Assembly: GCA_013368315.1 (NCBI GenBank)
Contig: JAACJM010000060.1
Span: 341,819-405,818 of the forward strand
Length of the DNA: 64,000 bases
Origin: Tetrapyrgos nigripes
Lineage: Eukaryota; Basidiomycota; Agaricomycetes; Agaricales; Campanellaceae
Direction of reading: 5' to 3'
Shown: one piece after another, positions 55,507-64,000 of the stretch
Position numbering within the stretch: position 1 is the stretch's first letter
Layout of the letters: each line of letters opens with the position of its first letter
Program-made: the position numbers and the translations under genes
Notes under the pieces: generated by a model
Told to the model about the DNA's origin: nothing
Databases searched by the model: none
What the model saw: only the letters and a program-made list of their open reading frames with translations

Positions 55507-58500
55507 TTATATGTCCTCCTCAGCTCTATGAATCTCTTCAGCATCCAGGTCGGGGTCCACAAGCACAATATCCAGTGTCTGCAAATCTCCACGACGATCA
55601 ATAACTCCCCTCGCATGCTCGATCAGATCCGTCCACTTGGCAAGAACATCTGCGGATCGGCGAAGCTGAAAACTCTGCTGCTGCGATGCGTACGCATCTA
55701 GTGCTTCCCCCATCATATTGTCCACCTCATTATCTCCATTCCCACGTTTCCTCATTTCCGGCTCCCCTATTAATCTCTTCCCCCACCAGTCTGACTTCCA
55801 TAAGAAATAAGCAGACATGCGACAGAGTTCTTCACACAGCAGCAGGACCTCCTCACGCCACCGTAACATTCATGCCCGGCCCTTGCACCACTCCACACAA
55901 ATCGCTGTTAAACAATTTATTAGGAAATACATTCCCTCGCAAAAGGGGAAATCTCACCATCTTTGAATTCGGGATCATCTTCGGAGATCTGGCTATCATA
56001 CCAAATCCATGACAACGTCCGCCTTGCCTCACCACGAACTCGCGACACAATCCCTTCCTCTACCAGATACTCATCCGAGTCTTCCAGATTAACAAAAACA
56101 CCACTCGCTTTCAGCCTCTCAATCTGCTGTTGGCGCTCGGCTGCCTCCTCTCTATTCAAAGCTCTTTCGTTGATTCCCCTGACATCTTCATCTTTTAACT
56201 CCGACAATGACCTCTCCCAATTACCCGGACCCCAAAGCCGTAGAATTGCAGTCCGTGCCAAGCGATATCGGATTTTCCGAGAATGGATTTTGATATCAAT
56301 TTGACGAATAATGCCACCTGCCTTCCCACTCTCTACCTGGCCCGTGATATTCCGCATCTTGAAATGGGCTGACATTGTACGAGCACGCAAACCATCCCTG
56401 ACACCTTCCAATGCTTCCTCTGCCTCACTCATGCGTAATCTCGCCTCTTGATCAGGCAGATTTCCCAAACAGGCATGATTCCTTGCAGAAGCTGTCCCAC
56501 AACTGGAAGGGAGGAATAAGGGAATCTTTTCAGGATGAGACAGATCCGGATCGTTGATCTGTTCCACGTCTGCCGGAGATAGAACATCCGACAGCCCCGG
56601 CATCAGAAAGCGCTGCAATGTACGGAACTGCATGATCCTTTTAAGTAGTGTAGAACGTTTTTTTTGAAGCTCTAGGTGCTGTGTCGGTGTTAGATATTTA
56701 TTTGTAGTGAGAAACAATTCGATATTTCGCCTACAGACAATGAAATAAGCATCGACGCACGCAATACAGAAAAAAAATCACATACTGTGCTTCCTGTATA
56801 TCAATACCGGTCGAGAGGAACACTGATGGACTACTAGGGTATTTCAACCCTAATCCGTCCTTTAACAATGCCGTCTCCTCATCGGCCATTTTGACTTGCA
56901 TGCTTTTGAATTGATTTTTATCATTTACTGGAACAGCGTTAGAGTGATGCCAATGTGCATTAAATGAATCAATTTTGCACACATACCTTTGCTCTGCTCC
57001 TCGTAAGGGCAATCGACTTCATGATTCTGCTCCCATTTCCCAATTTGCTCCTTCCATTCATTTAGCTGTGCACGACCTATATTTCGTTCTAGCCCTTCAT
57101 CAAATTGTTGAAAATCGAGATAATGCTGATCAAATTCCTTAACAGCAGTAACAAGACGCTTGGCCAAGACATCATCTATCGCACATGTCAACGAACAAGT
57201 GTCCCAGGAGCAACTGAACATCTTACCAAGATGAGCAATATTCCGGAAGTTGTGAAAACCGAAAATATCATCCAACGTCTGGGCTCGGGTACCTGGCCCC
57301 ATCTCCTTTGTCTGAGCAGCTGCCTTATTTGACTGGGCCCATCCCTCCTCTATAACCTCACCATGAGTCTCTCCGCAACCTGATGCATAGTCAAAATTGA
57401 AAGAGGTGTGGCATTGAGGTTGATGTGCGCGCAGGTGGAATTTCGGAACGAGAAACCGGACTCCTGTTGATGAGAAACGAGCATGAAAATCAGGGTTCAG
57501 GGCAGCCATCCGGCTCCAGAAATTCCGACTCCATTGACAAGAGATGTCGTATGAAATGACGACAGCGAGGTATTCTGTGTCTTGGATAGTACACCAAAAC
57601 ACAAAATCCACGTTACAGTACCTAGCAAGCAGAATATCAGCTGAGACCTAACCCTCCTATTCTAAATACGCACCGCTCTCCTTTTTGAAGATCTCCTAAA
57701 CCGCATGGCCTCCATACACGGCGTCGAGCACAGCAAATGCCGGCCATCCCACTAACACGGAGCCCTTGGACATTGCGCAGATTTGCCAAGAACATCGCTT
57801 GAAACCCTGAACAGGAACTCATCTGGAAACAATTAGATCCAGTTAGATAGATAGATAGATATATCCATGGAATAAAAACGTACATCTTCTTGGTCCACAT
57901 ATTGTTTGATATGTTCTTTGTATGGGCTACTCGGCACAATATAAGCAAACCCGTCACCAAGAATTGGGCTTCTATGTTCATTGGAGACAACTCGATTTCT
58001 CAGCCGGAAGTTTGCATCGATTGCAAGAAACAAAGTATAGAGAAATCTGTTGATGGCGCCCATATATCAATATGGGTAGACATAAGCTCACCTACAAATC
58101 AATGTCTCTGGAAGGTTTCCACTTACGATGACTCTGGCCCGGCTTCTTTCCAGTCCTCACGTAGGTTCTTGCCAGGATGAGGGCAAGCAGGGCATTCCAG
58201 GGCGCATTCCCCTCGCTTAGTGCCTTCAATCCCACTCTTTGCATGACAGCGGCCAGAGCGCTTCAGCATCTTGAGATTTCTCCATTCATATACACTGCGA
58301 AGAAGCGGCCGATAGCGGTCCTATATCCCCAGATCATCAATCACAAACGCAATCATCTGAACAGTTGAAATTCAATACCTTGGGTACCTCTCGTTGCCGG
58401 TTCTGTGTCATAATCTCCAGAGATTTGTAGTAGTCGTACATTGGTAGTTTTCCCAAGCAATTCAAGTTCTGGAACTGGCGTAGACATGAAAAAGTCGTGG

Positions 58501-59427
58501 CTGATTGAGGATTCTTGGGTGTGGCGGGATACCACATGCTTCGAAGAAGCTGCATGTACCCCTCAATTGCACCTGGACAGCCACAGAAATCCACGGCAAC
58601 TGAATGAACACCGTTGACGTGAATAACAGTGAAGTCATCATGAATGGCTGATTTTGGATTGATGCAACGGGAGCGAGGATCGTGTCCGAGTTGAACGCGT
58701 AGTCCTAACAACTTCAATGTACTCGCTTCAAAAAAAATGATCATTCCATTTCTGAGCCAAAAGATAATAATCAGTGACAATTGAAGGACCTATATAGAAA
58801 ACTTACCTCGATCCAGTGAAGCGGCAAGTTTTTATGAGCATGTACCATACACTTCTCGCAAAACATGCCTGCTCCAAAGCACTCATCTTCAACACATCTG
58901 TAAACGCCCGGTAGCCGGCATGTAGAACACTTTTTGCCCATGCCCCGCCGTCCTTCCAACCACAAGAGAGCATCAAGATACTCCTCACGGTATGCCAGCC
59001 AAACCCGGCTCGGATTATCCTGACAATACATTCAACATACACACTGGGTAGATGTTGAATCACTTACCGAGCTAAGATACGATGGGCGAGACACTCGGAT
59101 CTTGGCAGAATCAAGTGATTCTGAACTACTGAGGTCTCTGAGCCGAGAATCTAATGGAACAGTCTCATCGTGAAGGTTCCACTCCCCTTCATGAGAGTCA
59201 AGGCCATCACAATCCCAGCCATCATTACCCTCATTCCCTAAATGGTAATCATCCTCGTCTGAGTTGTCGTCGTCGCTTCCCAGTGGCGGTGAGCTAGTGT
59301 GCAGCCGATCCCGTAAAACCTCATTTGCAGATACCTTGATTCGTTTACCGTCCCCAGAGAGTACAAATTTGTGTTGCGTGGCTGCTGCAGGATGGAAGAA
59401 CGCAGGCACCTTGCGCTTTTTTCCCAT
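55507..59427 (-). CDS. KDZ-superfamily transposase 2 with CxC2 domain
   Basis: A second, distinct KDZ transposase. The start at 59427 (MGKKRKVPAFFHPAA) could also be 59466. An acidic N-terminus (DDDNSDEDDYHLG) leads to the cysteine cluster at 59000-58820 (CSTCRLPGVYRC, CFGAGMFCEKC), then LGLRVQLGHDP and VIHVNGVHSVAVDFCGCPG. CPACPHPGKNL, DANFRLRNRVVSNEH and GDGFAYIVPSSPYKEHI follow. The core continues with VVISYDISCQWSRNFW, VPKFHLRAHQ, ASGCGETHGEVIEEGWAQSN (catalytic Glu region) and TLDDIFGFHNFRNI. The helical C-terminus has GLSDVLSPADVEQIND and LSWIWYDSQ and ends at 55507. Introns are about 50 nt. I saw no stop inside the modelled exons, so it may be intact. It differs in sequence from the copy at 16054-19819. 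Confidence 0.85.
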
Positions 59428-59559
59428 AGGATCGGCACTGTGGCGCGGATATTCGGATAATAGCAAATAGGAGTTGACAGAATCTATCTATCCAATCAAG
59501 CCATATTTATACATTGTCCAGTATTGAGATAGACTAACAAGTTTAAGAACAAAAACGTT

Positions 59560-60427
59560 TTACTCATCCTCCTCATCAGAAATGTCGATGACCCTAGGGG
59601 CGGAGTTCACGGGGACCCAAACCTCCACACCAGGTGGATCAGAAATAGTGGTATCTACCGAAACATGCGTGATCCGTGGGACTGCAGCGTAAACCCGGAT
59701 ATTCTGATGGCTGTCAACTTTGAATTTGAGGTCACGATCTTGAAGGCCTGGATCATGTAGGGAAAAGAGTCGGTTTGGGTGGGGGTGGCGAGAGCTGGGT
59801 CCGGGTGCACGAAGAATTTTTGGGGAAGAATACACATGAGATGCACCGGAAAGAACGCGTGTATATTCCTGCAATGCCATGTCAAACCGTGAAAACTTTT
59901 TTTGAAACATTCCAGAGACACCAGTAGTCAGTGCCTCTACGATTGCCCTAGTGATATTGCGAGATGTATAAGTAACCTATCATTGGGGATACTAGTGAGT
60001 ACGCACCAGTGAGCAAAAAACCCGATTCTCATTCCTCGAGACACCACATAGCCACTCGACCTCTCATCATCCGGCCACATCGCCTGGATCTCCTCAGGTG
60101 TCAGACAATAGTTCCAAGCATAATAAACCTTGGACTGTCCTTGGGTTGAGTCAGCCCGAATTGAAATGTAGGATGGGGGCTCTACAGCCGGAAGTGCAGG
60201 GGAGGAGTGTCAGACATAGAGCTGGATGAAGGACGTGACACCTCTCTGATGGCAGGAATGACGACCGCTGTAGCCTGAACAGGAGTTGGCGTTGTTTCAG
60301 GGGGTGGCGCAGCAACCTCAAGAAGGAGACCTAGATTAATATGTCAAATACAAACCTAAAATACTTGCCAAAGTGGAAAGTACTTACTGTCGCCGGGATA
60401 CAGTACGAGATGATGGTGGTGAGGCAT
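59560..60427 (-). CDS. hypothetical gene, probable frameshift
   Basis: Not recognised. The first exon starts at 60427 (MPHHHHLVLYPGD) and ends at donor GTAAGTAC. The second is Pro/Thr/Ser-rich, then reads ADSTQGQSKVYYAWNYCLTP and MWPDDERSSGYVVSRNENRV. The last exon (59910-59560) has SRFDMALQEYTRVLS, FKVDSHQNIRVYAAVPRITH and the acidic end VIDISDEEDE, which resembles a SUMO-interacting motif. One frame change lies near 60205 in a G-rich run (GGGGAGG). It sits between KDZ 2 and another small minus-strand gene and may be element cargo. Confidence 0.4.
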
Positions 60428-60539
60428 CACAAAGTTGGTCACTTATGTAACTAATATCAGCGAAACTATGGGCAAGACTACGTCCGATATATAGATATGG
60501 GTGGAGGCAATCAGTAGTTAGATACATTGTAACTAAACG

Positions 60540-61320
60540 CTACAAACTCCTCTGGAACTTGAGCCGTCTTTGGGTATAGAGCCTTTCCAGCACTGGAAGT
60601 CCTTCCATAGCTCCACATTCCAGATCCTCAGCCCAGTGCACCACAGAGTTTGCCTTCTGAGTAAGTTCCTCAGCCTCCTTCAGCTCGGAAGTGATCCCTC
60701 CTTCAGAGTATAACCTCTGCCCCAAACGTTGCATGGTGCTAACCACCTCTTGAAACTCGTCTATAACCTTTTGAAATCCCTCACTTCGGGTAGTAGACCG
60801 CCTTGTGTCCAGTACGTATTGTGTATAGAGGGTCTCGAAGAACGCAACAGGGGATGGGCTCAATTGGTCGTCTATCTTCTTGTACTGTTCTCGTACACGC
60901 TCCAGTAGATGGGGAATACAGCTTATCAATTGGCATTTGGTGGTCTTGTTAGCTGAGTATGTCAGTGAGATGATGAAATGACTTACCCATGAAGAGCAGC
61001 GGACGCCATTTTTTTCCTTGCAAGCACCCTCTTTTTCTCCTTCCGGCGAGCCTCTCTAAATAACGAGTAATCGTGAGTGTATAAGCGACAGCAGAGCAGG
61101 AAGAATATGTCTCACTGCGCACGAAGTTGAGCTGCTTTCTGATCTTGGTATTTCTTGCGTCGAGCTTCGTTGATGACTCCCTGATTTCTTTGACCTTCAA
61201 TAAAAGAGGTTGACAGTCGAATGGAGGCAAATAAACATACTTTTGATAGTGTTTGAGGCTTTTAGCTCGGTTGGCTTGCAGACGGTCCGCTTTGGAATGG
61301 TACAACCTTGGTCGAGGCAT
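60540..61320 (-). CDS. hypothetical basic/coiled-coil protein, four exons
   Basis: Start at 61320 (MPRPRLYHSKADRLQANRAK). Exon 1 ends at GTATGT. Exon 2 gives GVINEARRKKYQDQKAAQL and ends at GTGAGA. Exon 3 gives EARRKEKKRVLARKKMAS and ends at GTAAGT. The last exon (from about 60955) gives CIPHLLERVREQYKKIDDQL, an all-alpha region and the stop at 60540. The very basic N-terminal helix resembles the bZIP-like or MADS-free basic proteins often found near agaricomycete transposons, but I do not assign a family. Confidence 0.5.
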
Positions 61321-61476
61321 AAGAGTTCCACAAAAGACTTAAATGAAGTCACTTCAAAACTCAGTTCGCTTGACCTTTTCATTTTGGCCTTCTAAAAGAT
61401 GATTTTGGTCAATAATGAAAGCTTATGTTCCCGACTTTCCCAAATGATTGATTATAAGTGATACTTTTCTTTTGTC

Positions 61477-62415
61477 GTGTTACTAGAGCTCATCGTTGCT
61501 GACATCAAACAAGGACTTCTACCGGACCGTTCATCCGGGTATCATCTTAATACGCGATCAGGGTTGCACAGCTTTCTTGAACATGGGCCCACCAGTGTAC
61601 ACTCTACGAAGCTTGCGTGCTTCACCTTCATCAGAGATTATTGGTTTGTTATCTTTCTAATTTAGCAGATTTACTAGTGACAATACTGATTTTAGCTCGT
61701 GATGAGGACACAGAATCTTTTGCCATCGCTCGAGCCGCTGGAGGATCAGTTTGACGGGGAGACTATTGAGACCGGGTGGCCGTCTGAAGGGTGGGGTGAC
61801 CCAGAGACAGAATTTTTGGAACCTTCGGGAGATTGGAGAGAATGTTGCTCCCCATGGTGAGGAATCTCAGCTAATTCGGATTGGCAAAACTTTTAATTTT
61901 TCTAGGGGTATATGTGCTTCAACAACGTTTATACTCCCGGAATTTCCTACAGGTCGAGAGGCTGGAGAGCAGTGGCTAAGTAACCTGGTGGCGTATCAGC
62001 TTACTACACGTCCTACACCTCCTCGAGGAGAGGTATCAAATTCCTTGGATTCTAGTCTGCCGCACCAATATGCTCGTGCCTTGGGTGATGCATTGCTGTT
62101 CCGTAGGGACTACAGAGGCAAGATACCCTGGGCGCCATCCCAAAACTTGCCGGAAGCTTTTCCCCATGCCTGATGGGCTTAGTATCACCGGAGTGGTGCC
62201 GTATTCAGTGTGGGTCTATGTCCCGTAGCCTAAAAGAAAATTTTTTCATCAATTTCTCAATATCTTACACACACAGGCCGACGATCGCAGTCGGATACAG
62301 AGACCTATCCGACATTTTGCGGGTGTGGGAAGTAGAACAAAAGCGGATTACATTCTGGGACCAAGCCAAGGCGAAGCACGCTGAACTGGTTGCAGCCGAA
62401 AGGAGTTTTGTCTAG
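61477..62415 (+). pseudogene. hypothetical gene remnants
   Basis: Not recognised. Plus-strand pieces that look coding are 61477-61620 (LIVADIKQGLLPDRSSGYHL), 61840-62170 (STTFILPEFPTGREAGEQWL, QYARALGDALLFRRDYRGKI) and 62270-62415 (IAVGYRDLSDILRVWEVEQK, ending SFV). Stops and frame changes separate them, and only some gaps look like introns. The gene may be decayed or multi-exon. Confidence 0.3.
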
Positions 62416-62441
62416 TCAGGTGTCATCACGAAACATGGAAA

Positions 62442-62961
62442 ATGACACTGACCTTCGTTCTCAGTTTTCTGAGCGAGTGCGTCAAGCTAATGACCATAGG
62501 TGGAAGGATACAGGAGGAATGGGGACGTCATGAACTCTACGGTCATCGACTTGATTTATTTGTCGGCTGTAGCACTCCTGTATTGAAATACCGGTCATGT
62601 GATCGCGCAGGGTTGAATAAGCCACTCAATATATTTGACTTTGTTGTCATTGTCTCAGTTGGTCGCGTCGCGTCCTCAAAGTTACTTACATCTTCTACTT
62701 CAACACTTTCGTCATACAAGATGGTTCGCAGAAAAAAACCCATCCGATAAGCAAAAACCTGGTCAGAAACCATGGTACGAAGATCCGACTGGGCTAGGAA
62801 GGAATGGCTGGACAGCTTTGTTCGGTTGCAGAGAAGTGCACTACACAGATTGCCAAGGGAAAGTTTTTGGACTGGTTGACTGGGAAGTATTTTTTGAGGT
62901 TTGGAGAGACTTACAGTGCGTACTTTCCTCATTCAGTGGAGAAAAGTTAATTAAACAGTAA
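62442..62961 (+). CDS. hypothetical exon(s)
   Basis: The open stretch 62740-62961 reads PWYEDPTGLGRNGWTALFGC, then VHYTDCQGKVFGLVDWEVFF. It looks more protein-like than the overlapping minus-strand ORF. It is possibly an upstream exon of the gene that follows or a separate fragment. No family was recognised. Confidence 0.25.
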
Positions 62962-62974
62962 AACAGCGCATGAA

Positions 62975-64000
62975 ATGAACCTTCAGGCTCACGAGGCTTC
63001 TCTCGCCGCCGAGAGCGCTCAGACCACTAGCGAAACAGGCGTTTCATCCTCTACGACCCAATCCACAACCCAATCCACAACCCAATCCACCGGCGCCGAT
63101 ATTGCAACATTGCCTACCCAAGCCCACGAGATACTTCTACGACTCTCCGATGGTGGACCCGACCTGAGCGTGTTGGCAGACGCAACAAACGCGCTTCAGT
63201 GTCTCAATAACTCCCTGGAGTGGGAACCGGTGGTCACTTTGGCTGCAGAAATCCGTTCATGGTCTATCCTGCATTTCCAGATCCAGTCCACAGAGCCTTA
63301 CCGAAGCCTGCCTCAGGTGGAACAGGCCCTGGACGAAGTGTGGGGAGAGGACTACGACAAGGATACCTGGCATGGTAGGGTGCGAGAGATTAACGACCTT
63401 GACCCGGACGAAGAAGATGCTGATCTGCACGAGAAGATTGCCTCTTCGTTGGACTCACTTCGCCCACGGCTGCAAGATCTCTTGAAGGGTAGGCGGTATG
63501 GCAATGCGGATGGCCTCACCTCCACCACTCCAGCATCCCTTGACCGAGATTCAAATATGGGTGGGACTTTGGCTCCACCAACTTCGACTACTACTGTACC
63601 GACATCAACTACAGCTCCACCACCTTCGACTACGTCTTCCTCCAAAGCTGCTGAGCCAACGACATCAGTGACAAAGAAGAGTGGGAAGGGCAAGCAGAGG
63701 CTGATCAATTTTGACGAGCTGAATTTGGAGGCAATTGACGTCAGTGCAGTGTATCGAGCGCTTGGCTGGGTCCAGTTAAGTCAAGAGGACTTTCTTGAGA
63801 AAAAAGGCGATATGGAAAATGGTCCGCAATGTGAGTTGAACCCAATTTGGTCTCTATGACGATGCTGACCGCATTAATCCAGAGCAAGATCGGAGAGTAC
63901 CTCAGAAAGGAAGCACGTACAGTGAAGGCTGGCCAGTCCGACATCGTTATGCGACATCTCCTGAGAGAGGTAGATAAAGCGCTGCCGCCGAAACCTCAGC
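62975..64000 (+). CDS. hypothetical protein, low-complexity and helical, runs off the window
   Basis: Start at 62975 (MNLQAHEASLAAESAQ). A TTQS repeat follows, then a helical region (DLSVLADATNALQCLNNSLE, YRSLPQVEQALDEVWGEDYD), a Thr/Pro/Ser linker and a basic patch (KKSGKGKQR) before LINFDELNLEAIDVSAVYRA. A donor-like GTGAGT near 63830 and an acceptor TAATCCAG near 63880 suggest an intron. The following sequence can read KIGEYLRKEARTVKAGQSDI to the window end. The exact junction is uncertain, and the frame as read would otherwise stop at 63859. Confidence 0.45.

Overview
The window looks like transposon-dense nuclear DNA of a basidiomycete fungus, most likely a mushroom-forming agaricomycete. 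The evidence is many short GT-AG introns (about 45-60 nt) in every convincing gene, two Kyakuja-Dileera-Zisupton (KDZ) transposases, a TET/JBP-type dioxygenase next to one of them, a Tnp2-class (CACTA/EnSpm) transposase, a hAT transposase and three copies of one Ty3/Gypsy chromovirus family. No rRNA, tRNA or CRISPR array was seen. Few genes can be argued to be host genes.

Layout. 1-4537: weak gene fragments and one multi-exon coiled-coil hypothetical gene (minus). 4499-15726: Gypsy copy A, old and broken, carrying three later insertions: a 2.26-kb foldback element inside its 5' LTR (4596-6858, TSD TTA), a 1.75-kb CTAG-rich insert in the leader, and a 479-bp MITE in the integrase (13937-14415, TSD ATT). 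16054-26641: a likely composite KDZ block with KDZ transposase 1 (minus), then on the plus strand a TET/JBP dioxygenase carrying two lesions, an acidic-tailed gene and an HMG-like gene. 27013-31697: a Tnp2 transposase (plus, broken) with its divergent partner gene (minus). 31967-36137: a degraded ORF, minisatellites, a small ubiquitin-like gene and an F-box-like ORF. 36760-39932: a hAT transposase pseudogene. 41967-54844: Gypsy copy B (minus), split by insertion of the young copy C (46504-54312, TSD GACAT) and also hit by a solo LTR (44892-45385, TSD GGTTC). 55507-59427: KDZ transposase 2 (minus). 59560-64000: small hypothetical genes, the last running off the window.

The main story is nested transposition with partial decay. 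Many in-frame stops in copies A and B, and single lesions in otherwise healthy ORFs (copy C gag, possibly TET/JBP), fall where the related copy or family has arginine, consistent with CGA to TGA change at methylatable CpG. The least explained object is the foldback element. Its arms hold two diverged ~190-bp blocks rich in TTACAG, and its core is a 22-bp minisatellite that reverses orientation near 5320 and is open in nearly all reading frames. Intron boundaries were judged by eye and are approximate.
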